A DNA stretch of 52,927 bases from Gammaproteobacteria bacterium. Lineage in GTDB: Bacteria; Pseudomonadota; Gammaproteobacteria; Pseudomonadales; Pseudohongiellaceae. The DNA is taken from contig JAGYKB010000017.1 of NCBI GenBank assembly GCA_018401885.1, forward strand, positions 1 through 52,927. The letters are read 5' to 3'. Positions 8,470-17,436 of this stretch are shown piece after piece. The position numbers were made by a program, and so were the translations under genes. Within the stretch, counting starts at the first letter, position 1. Every line of letters starts with the position of its first letter. A model generated the notes under the pieces. The model was not told the origin of the DNA and ran no database searches. It saw only the letters and a program-made list of their open reading frames with translations.

Positions 8470-8580
8470 TTAGCGGGAGCAGAGCCTTCGGGAACCCGTG
8501 TCGCCGAAATAACAATCCAGTCCCGGTCTCGAGTAGATTTAGTTGCAATTATCGGCTGTTATAAAAAAGCCTCGCATAAA

Positions 8581-8612
8581 AAAAGCAGACAACATGAGTT
8601 GTCTGCTTTTTT
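8581..8612. terminator. Bidirectional rho-independent terminator between sodB and groEL
   Basis: GCAGACAAC (8585-8593) pairs perfectly with GTTGTCTGC (8598-8606) around a 4-nt loop. It is flanked by A-rich sequence on the left and T6 on the right, so it works in both directions for the convergent sodB and groEL genes. Confidence 0.9.
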
Positions 8613-8644
8613 ATTGACGCTCTTTCGACGCCGTTGGCTTGGGC

Positions 8645-10351
<1,707 letters not shown>

Positions 10352-10642
10352 TTAGCTTTCGATAACGCCGTAGATCTCATTCTCGCTGAGGATCAACAAT
10401 TCCTCATCGCCGATCTTGACCGTGTTGCTGGCGTATTTGCCGAAGACAACGGTATCGCCGACCTTTACGTCGACCGGCTGCGTCTCGCCGCTTTCTTGTC
10501 GCTTACCAGGACCCACTGCGATTACTTCGCCTTGAGCCGGCTTCTCACTTGCAGAACCGGGTAATACGATACCCCCTGCGCTGGTTGTTACTTCTTCCGT
10601 GCGTCTAACAACAACGCGGTCTTGCAATGGGCGGATATTCAT
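10352..10642 (-). CDS. groS: Co-chaperonin GroES (Hsp10)
   Basis: A 96-residue lid of the GroEL chamber. It begins [14 protein letters not shown] and has the mobile-loop segment [11 protein letters not shown] and the roof/beta-barrel sequence [18 protein letters not shown] lies 8 nt before the ATG. It is the first gene of the groESL operon, with a 5' leader of about 130 nt. A small AATCAA/TTGATT hairpin at 10658-10674 lies just upstream of the ribosome binding site and could modulate translation with temperature, though that is speculative. Confidence 0.98.
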   Translation of the reverse strand: MNIRPLQDRVVVRRTEEVTTSAGGIVLPGSASEKPAQGEVIAVGPGKRQESGETQPVDVKVGDTVVFGKYASNTVKIGDEELLILSENEIYGVIES

Positions 10643-10779
10643 CTTTCGTCACTCCTAAATCAAAAGTCTTGATTGCCAGAATTGAAAAGGGCTACTCGGG
10701 GCTGTGAGCCACCGTGAAGCCGATCATCACTTACCAAGTTTCGCCGCCCCGTGGTGGCGATTTAGTAGATGAGTGCAAG

Positions 10780-10805
10780 ATGGGGATTAGTAGGAGGAAT
10801 TCAAT
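10780..10805 (-). promoter_or_regulatory. Sigma32 heat-shock promoter of groESL
   Basis: On the minus strand ATTGAA (10805-10800; consensus CTTGAA) is followed after 14 bp by a perfect CCCCAT (10785-10780). The spacing and -10 element match the E. coli groE promoter family. The surrounding 319-bp gap (10643-10961) otherwise holds only A+T-rich sequence and the palindrome at 10918-10937; no gene is apparent in it. Confidence 0.8.
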
Positions 10806-10917
10806 ACCTGCTGGGTAAATTCTTTGCCTATTGGAGACGCGCTAGAGTAGTCGTAACGCGATGGCGCAAAATTTACCATTTTATCGGCTTTCATTTTTTT
10901 AGAATGATTCTAGATAC

Positions 10918-10937
10918 TAATCATAAATTTATGATTA
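10918..10937. repeat. 20-bp perfect A+T-rich palindrome
   Basis: The sequence TAATCATAAATTTATGATTA is a perfect 20-bp palindrome in an A+T-rich stretch between the fxsA stop and the groESL promoter. A second, imperfect palindrome (AGAATGATTCT) is at 10901-10911. It has too few G/C pairs for an efficient terminator. A dimeric-regulator operator or local DNA-bending site is possible. Confidence 0.4.
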
Positions 10938-10961
10938 ATATATGTTTATTAATTGGGAAGG

Positions 10962-11528
10962 CTATTTTTCGGTTTGCTCCACAGACCCCTCTGACGCGTT
11001 TTTACGCTCATCCGCTAACTCAACAACTAGCTCGCCCTCGATGATGTCGCCGGTCCTATCTTCTTGCCCACTTGCTTTTGTGTCTGCACCAAATCCTCGG
11101 CGCGCGTCACTGAAACCGCCGCCGAAGCTCGCGCCAAATCCCTGAGCGAAACCTGCATTTGAACCGCCTGCTGCGCGCACAATCCCACTGCGGAGCAATC
11201 TTGCTGCAATTAGCCTACGAAGCGGCCCGGCAAGAAACACAAACCCTAAGGTGTCGGTTATAAAGCCCGGCGTCAGCAACAAGGCACCGGCGGCGGCCAG
11301 CAGCATGCCCTCTATCATCTCCTGCGCAGGAAGCTCGCCCGAACTGAGCCGCACGTTTGCTCTAGTGAGAGTTGCTATACCCTGCTGCTTTAAGACTTGG
11401 ACACCGATCACAGCTGTTGCGACAACGAGGCCTAGGGTCGGGAGGCCGCCTATCTGATCGCTCACCTCAAATAGGAGCAACATTTCAGCGAGCGGCACCG
11501 CGATAAAAAACAGGAAGAGAAAACGCAT
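10962..11528 (-). CDS. fxsA: FxsA family membrane protein
   Basis: An inner-membrane protein of 188 residues. Hydrophobic segments span about 3-20, 28-45 and 78-100. It includes the family motifs PLAEMLLLFEV and LLLTPGFITDTLGF. The C-terminal third is a Gly/Phe-rich then acidic cytoplasmic tail of low complexity. In E. coli, FxsA overproduction relieves exclusion of phage T7 by the F plasmid; its normal role is unclear. AAGGAG is 9 nt upstream of the ATG. It sits upstream of groESL on the same strand, as in many gammaproteobacteria, but groESL has its own promoter. Confidence 0.9.
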   Translation of the reverse strand: MRFLFLFFIAVPLAEMLLLFEVSDQIGGLPTLGLVVATAVIGVQVLKQQGIATLTRANVRLSSGELPAQEMIEGMLLAAAGALLLTPGFITDTLGFVFLAGPLRRLIAARLLRSGIVRAAGGSNAGFAQGFGASFGGGFSDARRGFGADTKASGQEDRTGDIIEGELVVELADERKNASEGSVEQTEK

Positions 11529-11581
11529 GGGAGAGACTCCTTAGCTAGACAAGCGGCTCATTCTACGCGATCTTGTCGCGC

Positions 11582-11917
11582 ATGCATCTTATTGAAACGC
11601 TCGCTCCCAATGAACGAATCTGGCAAATAGTTTTTCAGATCCCGGCAGGCCGTGTCGCGAGTTACGGACAGATAGCAACCCTCGCCGGCTTGCCTGGCCA
11701 TGCGCGTCAAGTTGGGACAGTGCTGAAGTCCTTGCCTAAACCAACAACGCTTCCCTGGCATCGCGTCTGCAATGCGCAAGGTCGACTCTCTCTGCCCGAA
11801 GGAAGTGCAAGCTACAGCGAACAAAAAGCTCGCCTGGAATCAGAGGGTATCGTATTCGTTAAGGGGCGAATAGCGCTGGATCGCTACGGCTGGGAGGTAG
11901 GTATTGAAGCAGACTGA
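11582..11917 (+). CDS. atl: Alkyltransferase-like protein (ATL, YbaZ-type)
   Basis: A 111-residue protein with the fold of the C-terminal O6-alkylguanine-DNA methyltransferase domain. It has the helix-turn-helix PAGRVASYGQIATLAG, and ARQVGTVLKS with the arginine-finger region. The acceptor PCHRV is replaced by PWHRV, with W59 in place of the reactive Cys. ATL proteins bind O6-alkylguanine tightly and hand it to nucleotide excision repair; they do not transfer the alkyl group themselves. The ATG at 11582 is preferred over a TTG three codons earlier. No clear ribosome binding site is visible. The gene is divergent from fxsA and convergent with ampG. Confidence 0.88.
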   Translation: MHLIETLAPNERIWQIVFQIPAGRVASYGQIATLAGLPGHARQVGTVLKSLPKPTTLPWHRVCNAQGRLSLPEGSASYSEQKARLESEGIVFVKGRIALDRYGWEVGIEAD

Positions 11918-11925
11918 TCGCTTGA

Positions 11926-13290
11926 TCAAGCGTTGGGTTGTGTAGCTGAATAAGCAGGCAGCAATCGACCTACCCATACCAGCAGCCCCAGCCCCGGAAT
12001 CACCATAAGCGTCGTAAGCACAAAAAAGCTCGCCCAATCGCCACCAAGAGCGTCAATCACAAATCCGCTACCTGCTGCGAGCGTCGTGCGACCAAAGTTC
12101 GATACAGACGCCATCAGCGCATATTGTGTGCCGGTATACGTCCTACTAGTGAAATAGGAGATAAAAGAGACGAAAGCGACTGTGGCAAAGGCTTGGAAAA
12201 AATTATCGACCAACAGCGCAAGCATTAGCAGATTGGTATTGGGGCCAACAACGGCTATAAGCGCGAACATAAGATTTGCGCCCGCCATTGCTATGCCGGC
12301 GACGAAGAGTCCACGGATAACGCCAAAACGCGTATTGATCACCGCACCAAGCAGCGAGAACGCTGCGGTAACGAGTCCGCCGAAAAACTTCTGGTACAGG
12401 CTAATCTCATCGCGCGAAAAGCCAACCTCCACGTAAAATACCAGTGACATGCGCCCAAGCATCGCCTCGCCAAGACGAAAAACGAGCAGTAGCATAAGTA
12501 CCGAGAGCGCCAGACGGAAACCGCAGCGCTGAAAAAACTCGGTAAAAGGTGCTACCAACGTAGTCTGCAGCCAAACGCCTAAACTTGGCGACGTTCCACG
12601 CACCACGGCTTCTGCCGCAGACTCTTCGCCTTCGCTCGGAGGGCGAGGTGTAAGAAGAACGAGCAAGGTCAACAGCGCCACCATGCCGGCCAGAACAAGA
12701 TAGACACTATCCCAACTCATCCCTATTGTTTCGCCGCCTAAAGCAACGGCTAAAGCACCGCCGATAAAGCCGTAACCTGCAAACCACCCCGTAGTACTTA
12801 CAGCTGCAGCATAGGGGATTTTCCGATCCATCTCTTCGCGGCTAAATAGCGTGATACGATACGCATCAACGCTGATATCTAGCGTCGCCGAACAAACTGC
12901 TATGCCGAGAGCAAGCAGACTGATCTGCAGAAGGCCCTCATTTGGATCGCTCAAGCCTAGGCCCAGAACGAGAAGCGCCATAACCGTGAGGCAGAGGACG
13001 ATCCACGACCTGCGCTGACCGAGTCGCTTGCCTAGTAACGGCAACGGTACGCGATCGACGAAAGGTGCCCATAGCCAGTTAATGGCATAGACCGTGGCGA
13101 TAACACCAAAGAAACCGATCGCCGACCGCGATAAGCCCGACTGCTGAAGCCAGAGCGTAAGCACCGAGCCGTGGAGAACCCAGGGCAAGCCACTGCAAAA
13201 GCCGAAGAGCAAGATAGCGAGAAAGCGCCTATCGCGCAGTTGTGCGAGAGTCTCGATAAAAGAAAGTGATTCGCGCCGAGTCGCCTGCAA
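11926..13290 (-). CDS. ampG: MFS transporter, AmpG-type muropeptide permease
   Basis: An inner-membrane major-facilitator protein of 454 residues with about 12 hydrophobic helices. The beginning (RRFLAILLFGFCSGLPW, then LTLWLQQSGLS) and WAPFVDRVPLPLLGKRLGQRRSW between helices 2 and 3 are characteristic of AmpG. AmpG imports GlcNAc-anhydroMurNAc peptides for cell-wall recycling. The cytoplasmic amidase AmpD that processes them is encoded about 8 kb away in this window. The start lies 2 bp from the yajQ stop on the same strand, so the two are probably co-transcribed. Substrate assignment rests on family resemblance. Confidence 0.82.
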   Translation of the reverse strand: MQATRRESLSFIETLAQLRDRRFLAILLFGFCSGLPWVLHGSVLTLWLQQSGLSRSAIGFFGVIATVYAINWLWAPFVDRVPLPLLGKRLGQRRSWIVLCLTVMALLVLGLGLSDPNEGLLQISLLALGIAVCSATLDISVDAYRITLFSREEMDRKIPYAAAVSTTGWFAGYGFIGGALAVALGGETIGMSWDSVYLVLAGMVALLTLLVLLTPRPPSEGEESAAEAVVRGTSPSLGVWLQTTLVAPFTEFFQRCGFRLALSVLMLLLVFRLGEAMLGRMSLVFYVEVGFSRDEISLYQKFFGGLVTAAFSLLGAVINTRFGVIRGLFVAGIAMAGANLMFALIAVVGPNTNLLMLALLVDNFFQAFATVAFVSFISYFTSRTYTGTQYALMASVSNFGRTTLAAGSGFVIDALGGDWASFFVLTTLMVIPGLGLLVWVGRLLPAYSATQPNA

Positions 13291-13292
13291 AA

Positions 13293-13778
13293 TTAATCTC
13301 TAAAATTATTAAACTGGAGGGGAATGTCGAGCGGCAACTCGCGTAGGAAAGCAATGACTTCCTGAAGATCATCGCGTTTTTTGCCAGAAACTCGCAGCTT
13401 GTCGCCTTGGATCGCAGTTTGCACTTTAAGCTTCTTATCTTTGATCTGCTTCACGAGTTTGCGCGCAACATCGGATTCGATACCCTGCTGCACAGTCACC
13501 ACGAGGGTCGCACGCTGACCGCTAAGCTGAACTTCGCCCTCGCTGAGGCTCTTCACATCAACCCCCCGCTTGACCAGCTTACCTCTCAGTATTTCAAGCA
13601 TTTGCTGCAGCTGAAAGTCCACCTCGGCTGTGAGCGTAATCTCGTTCTCTTTCGTCAATGCAAAGGAGGCGTTTATTCCCTTAAAATCGAAGCGCGTGCC
13701 TACCTCTTTGTTGGACTGTTCCATCGCGTTGCGCACTTCGTGAACGTCAACCTCTGATACGATATCGAATGTTGGCAT
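13293..13778 (-). CDS. yajQ: YajQ family nucleotide (c-di-GMP)-binding protein
   Basis: A 161-residue cytoplasmic protein starting MPTFDIVSEVDVHEVRNAM, with the conserved TRFDFKG segment near 27 and DLQEVIAFLR near the C-terminus. The ATG at 13778 is chosen since AGGAGA is 8-9 nt upstream and this is the family N-terminus; an in-frame extension to 13886 lacks support. Family members bind nucleotides, and in Xanthomonas and Pseudomonas bind c-di-GMP and influence transcription. It is the first gene of a probable two-gene unit with ampG. Confidence 0.93.
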   Translation of the reverse strand: MPTFDIVSEVDVHEVRNAMEQSNKEVGTRFDFKGINASFALTKENEITLTAEVDFQLQQMLEILRGKLVKRGVDVKSLSEGEVQLSGQRATLVVTVQQGIESDVARKLVKQIKDKKLKVQTAIQGDKLRVSGKKRDDLQEVIAFLRELPLDIPLQFNNFRD

Positions 13779-13847
13779 TGTTGGGTCTCCTGTGTGTTCG
13801 TGGCGGCCGACGCCGCGAGCTGGCAAGTAACATAGAGCTTGTAAGGT

Positions 13848-13861
13848 TGGTAATGTTACCA
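13848..13861. promoter_or_regulatory. 14-bp palindrome between divergent yajQ and ABC-transporter genes
   Basis: TGGTAATGTTACCA has perfect 6-bp arms around TG. It lies 70 bp upstream of yajQ and 65 bp upstream of the permease GTG, a position suited to a dimeric regulator. No matching regulator is recognisable here. Confidence 0.3.
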
Positions 13862-13925
13862 TCATCATCTTATCTAAGCCTCCCAATCAGAGTCCGGGGG
13901 CGATACGCCTCAAAATGAGCAGATT

Positions 13926-14906
13926 GTGAGCCAATTACAGCCTTTTAGACTTCTATTCATTGCCCTTTTGGCTGCCTTTACCTCAGTGCTCGTCTCTCTT
14001 TTAAGTGGCAGTGTCGAACTCTCGTTAGGTGACCTTATTGCCTACACAGTCGGAGATGTACCGGATCTGCAGCGTCAGGTACTCGAAGACATCAGGTTTC
14101 CACGGACGCTGGCTGCATTCGTCACCGGCGCAGCACTTGCGCTCGCCGGCGTGCTCATGCAGGTACTGCTGCGCAACCCACTCGCCGATCCTTATATTCT
14201 CGGCCTCTCCGGCGGTGCTGCCGTCGGCGCCCTGGCGAGCATAATGCTGGGCCTCGGCGGCTGGTGGTTGTCGGGCACCGCCTTCGTCGGCGCGCTTGTT
14301 TCGGTCGGCGTGGTATTTGGCATTGCGAGTCGTTCTGGACGTTGGTCGACCACCCATTTATTGCTGACAGGCGTTGTAGTTTCTGCTGGTTGGGGCGCGC
14401 TAATCAATCTCATGCTGTCGACAAGCGCGAGCGCCAGCGTGCAGGGCATGTTGTTCTGGCTCATGGGCGATCTCAGCCAAAGCCGAGTTGGGCTATTGCA
14501 AGTTGGCATCTTAATAACAGGGGCGGCGCTCGCGCTCAGAGCGGCTCGATCACTCAATGTGTTAGTTCGAGGAGACCTCGTTGCAACGAGCCTTGGTGTT
14601 CACGTGAACGGCCTGCGTCTTAGCTTGTTCTTTGGTGCCTCGCTACTCACTGTAGTCGCGGTCACAACTGCCGGCAGCGTCGGCTTTGTTGGCCTCGTCG
14701 TGCCGCATATGCTGCGCCTAACAGGTGCGCGCGACCATCGCCTCCTCATTCCTTTTTCAATTATCGCAGGTGGCACCTTTTTAGTCGTTGCGGATACACT
14801 CGCGCGGACACTGCTCGCGCCCCAACAACTGCCTGTCGGGGTAATCACAGCGCTTATCGGCGTTCCCAGTTTCATCGCTATACTAAGGAGCGCGCCAAGC
14901 AAATGA
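13926..14906 (+). CDS. FecCD/BtuC-type ABC transporter permease
   Basis: An inner-membrane protein of 326 residues with about ten helices, starting at GTG. Signature segments include RFPRTLAAFVTGAALALAG, LLRNPLADPYILGLSGGAA, the coupling segment GDLVATSLGVHVN, and GFVGLVVPHMLRLTGARDHR. These fit uptake permeases for vitamin B12, haem or ferric siderophores. It overlaps the ATPase gene by 4 bp (ATGA). No periplasmic binding protein or TonB receptor is present in the window, so the substrate cannot be told. Confidence 0.88.
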   Translation: MSQLQPFRLLFIALLAAFTSVLVSLLSGSVELSLGDLIAYTVGDVPDLQRQVLEDIRFPRTLAAFVTGAALALAGVLMQVLLRNPLADPYILGLSGGAAVGALASIMLGLGGWWLSGTAFVGALVSVGVVFGIASRSGRWSTTHLLLTGVVVSAGWGALINLMLSTSASASVQGMLFWLMGDLSQSRVGLLQVGILITGAALALRAARSLNVLVRGDLVATSLGVHVNGLRLSLFFGASLLTVVAVTTAGSVGFVGLVVPHMLRLTGARDHRLLIPFSIIAGGTFLVVADTLARTLLAPQQLPVGVITALIGVPSFIAILRSAPSK

Positions 14907-15712
14907 CTCCCCTCCTGACCGCAAATAACCTTCTGCTACGTGCAGGCCCCCGAACGCTTTGTAGCGGACTGAGCCTCAGGGTCGAACAGGGACAGTGCTG
15001 GGGGCTGCTAGGCAAAAACGGTGCGGGAAAAACAAGCTTATTGCACACACTCGCAGGATTAAGAACGCCTCCGGAAGGCGTTGTATTCCTGGGCGAAACA
15101 CCTCTTGCTGCTCTGAGTCCCGCGCAGATCGCCGAAAAAATTGGGCTATTGCTTCAAGAATCCGTCGACGCATTACCGTCAACGGTTTTAGAGACTGCAT
15201 TGCTCGGCCGACACCCTCATACCAAGGGCCGCTTGTTCGACAATGCTGAGGATCTAGTGATTGCGCATGAGTCACTGCGTAAGCTAGGCATCGAATCTCT
15301 CGCCCCGCGCACCGTGGACTCGCTTTCAGGGGGGGAACGGCAGCGCTTGGCGCTCGCCATGCTTCTCGCGCAGAGGCCGCGGCTACTCCTTTTGGACGAA
15401 CCGAGTAATCACCTGGATCTCGGGTTTCAAACGCCACTCATCCAACTGCTACTTAGTCAGGCCAGTGACAGCGCTAGAAAGACCTCTCACCCTTCAGACA
15501 GCACATCTCCAGGGGCAGCTGTGATTATGGCCACCCATGATATCAATTTGGCAGCGCGCGTCTGCGACAACATAGTATTGATGATTGGCGATGGCGAAAC
15601 GCTGGTTGGAAACGCTGTTGATGTGTTGACCGAATGCAATCTCGGCAAGGCTTACGATTGCCCCATAGCGCGTGTCGAGCATGAGGGTAGAACACTGTTC
15701 TACCCTCTCTAA
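14903..15712 (+). CDS. ABC transporter ATP-binding protein (FecE/BtuD type)
   Basis: A 269-residue ATPase partner of the overlapping permease gene. It has the Walker A GKNGAGKT (37-44), Q-loop Q85, signature LSGGERQ (141-147), Walker B LLLLDE (161-166) and H-loop H212 (ATHD). Between Walker B and the H-loop lies a Ser/Thr/Pro-rich insert of about 20 residues (185-205) not usual in BtuD or FecE. It is on the protein surface in known structures, so is probably tolerated. It energises uptake of B12, haem or siderophore; which one is not determinable. It ends 27 bp from the convergent aceF stop. Confidence 0.88.
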   Translation: MTPLLTANNLLLRAGPRTLCSGLSLRVEQGQCWGLLGKNGAGKTSLLHTLAGLRTPPEGVVFLGETPLAALSPAQIAEKIGLLLQESVDALPSTVLETALLGRHPHTKGRLFDNAEDLVIAHESLRKLGIESLAPRTVDSLSGGERQRLALAMLLAQRPRLLLLDEPSNHLDLGFQTPLIQLLLSQASDSARKTSHPSDSTSPGAAVIMATHDINLAARVCDNIVLMIGDGETLVGNAVDVLTECNLGKAYDCPIARVEHEGRTLFYPL

Positions 15713-15739
15713 CCTGCGCACGGGTGTTTCTGGATGGTC

Positions 15740-17389
15740 CTAAAGGATGAGGTTGCGAATATCGCTCAGCACTTTTTCGAGATGCGTCACAAAGAGTCCT
15801 CCGTCCACGCCGTTGACGGCCTTGTGATCGTACGACAGGGTGATCGGTAACATCTGGCGTGGTACAAATTGTCCACCAACATACTGTGGTTTGATCTGCG
15901 TCTTCGCCACACCCAAAATTGCCACCTCCGGCGCGTTTACGATCGGAATAAAGCCAGTGCCACCAATTGCGCCCAGGCTTGATATTGTAAAACAGGCTCC
16001 CTGCATTTCTTCTCGCGACAACTTTCGATCCTTAGCTTTCTGAGAAAGTTCGATCACCTCGGCGGCGAGTTCCCAAAGGCTTTTCTTATCGACATTGCGT
16101 ATAACCGGAACTACAAGACCTGCCTCTGTTGCAACAGCGACGCCAATGTGGATGTACTTCTTCTGAACAACGTACTCGCCTGACGAGTGTAATGACACAT
16201 TGAACTGAGGCAGCTCAGCTAACGCTGAGGCACAGGCCTTGAGTAAGAAAGGCAAAAACGTCATTTTGACGCCCTTTCTCTCTGCTTCGCCTTTGAGGCT
16301 AGCCCGGAACTCTTCGAGGTCGCTAATATCTATTTCGTTAAATTGAGCCACATGGGGCACAGCGTTCCAATTACGCTGCATGTTTGCTGCAGTTAACTTA
16401 TGTAATTTGCTGCGAGGTACTTCTTCGATCTCGCCAAACTGACTAAAGTCGATATCAGGCACGGGGGCAATGCCAATGCCGCTCGATGCAGCCGCGGGCG
16501 AATTGATCCGTGTTTTCACGAACCCATGAATGTCTTCTTTAATGATCCGCAATTTAGCCCCGCTTCCTCTCACCAGAGTGAGATCAACACCGAGTTCGCG
16601 GGCAAGCTTTCGCACAGCAGGCCCCGCATAGACCTTCGCGGAGTCGGCACCCGGAACGGGCCCCGACAGAGTCGGCACTGGCGCAACGCTCGCAGCGGGG
16701 CGCGGGTCCGCTGGATTAGCTTCCGATGTTTGGGGCTCTGTAGTTTTTAGTTCGCTGGCGATCTCAGCGTCAGGCGCAGTCGCCTCGGGTGCATCTTCGG
16801 CGGGTTCCGTCAGAATGCGCACAATGCTCGCGCCCTTCTTCACTTTGTCGCCAACCTTCACGAGTATTTCTTGCACTTCGCCGGCGCGATCTGCGGGGAC
16901 ATCCATCGCCGCCTTGTCCGACTCTAGCGTCATTAAAGTATCGTCGAGACTAAGCGAGTCACCCACTGCGACTTGAATCTCAATAATCTCGACTTCGTCC
17001 TCGGTACCGATATCGGGCACTTTGATGTCGTATACTGAAGGCACAGCTACTCTAGGGGGAACCGGCAAAGGCGTTTTTTCTATAAGCGGCTCCGCCTCGC
17101 TCTGTTCCTGCGGGGCGACGGCTTCTGCTACGTCGACCTCTTCGTCAACGGCCTCAACCTCAAGCGTTAGAATGACGCTGCCGCTGCTTACCTTGTCACC
17201 TAGGTTGACCTCGAGACTTTTGACGACACCGCTTTTAGGCGCGGGAATTTCCATTGCCGCTTTGTCACTTTCCAACACGAGCAAAGAATCTTCCTTTGCC
17301 ACTGTGTCGCCTACGGCGACTAGAAGCTCGATAACTTCGACATCGCTCGCATCACCCAAATCTGGAACTAGAATTTTCTCTATAGCCAC
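15740..17389 (-). CDS. aceF: Pyruvate dehydrogenase E2, dihydrolipoamide acetyltransferase
   Basis: It transfers acetyl groups from lipoamide to CoA in the pyruvate dehydrogenase complex. It has two lipoyl domains, each with ESDKAAM (lipoylated K43 and K159), separated by acidic/Pro-Ala linkers. An E3-binding domain spans about 255-290 (AGPAVRKLARELG). The catalytic domain ends with the active-site motif YDHKAVNGVDG. I take GTG at 17389 as the start because it gives the family N-terminus VAIEKILVPDLG and has GGGAG 10 nt upstream. A GTG at 17428 would add 13 residues. It lies directly downstream of aceE. No lpd gene is seen nearby. Confidence 0.95.
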   Translation of the reverse strand: MAIEKILVPDLGDASDVEVIELLVAVGDTVAKEDSLLVLESDKAAMEIPAPKSGVVKSLEVNLGDKVSSGSVILTLEVEAVDEEVDVAEAVAPQEQSEAEPLIEKTPLPVPPRVAVPSVYDIKVPDIGTEDEVEIIEIQVAVGDSLSLDDTLMTLESDKAAMDVPADRAGEVQEILVKVGDKVKKGASIVRILTEPAEDAPEATAPDAEIASELKTTEPQTSEANPADPRPAASVAPVPTLSGPVPGADSAKVYAGPAVRKLARELGVDLTLVRGSGAKLRIIKEDIHGFVKTRINSPAAASSGIGIAPVPDIDFSQFGEIEEVPRSKLHKLTAANMQRNWNAVPHVAQFNEIDISDLEEFRASLKGEAERKGVKMTFLPFLLKACASALAELPQFNVSLHSSGEYVVQKKYIHIGVAVATEAGLVVPVIRNVDKKSLWELAAEVIELSQKAKDRKLSREEMQGACFTISSLGAIGGTGFIPIVNAPEVAILGVAKTQIKPQYVGGQFVPRQMLPITLSYDHKAVNGVDGGLFVTHLEKVLSDIRNLIL

Positions 17390-17436
17390 CGCTTCGCTGC
17401 TCCCAAAATTATTCGACTCAAATCGCACACCTCTCG

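Noticed and set aside
10769..11044. Plus-strand 91-codon ORF between groES and fxsA
   Set aside because: It runs through the groESL promoter and the antisense of the fxsA end; composition is A+T-rich and non-coding-like, no ribosome binding site.
13779..13925. Cobalamin riboswitch before the FecCD permease
   Set aside because: The gap is only about 147 bp and I see no B12-box-like core, so substrate cannot be inferred this way.
15740..17428. Longer aceF start at GTG 17428
   Set aside because: The added 13 residues precede the normal E2 N-terminus and lack family resemblance; the GTG at 17389 has better-spaced GGGAG.
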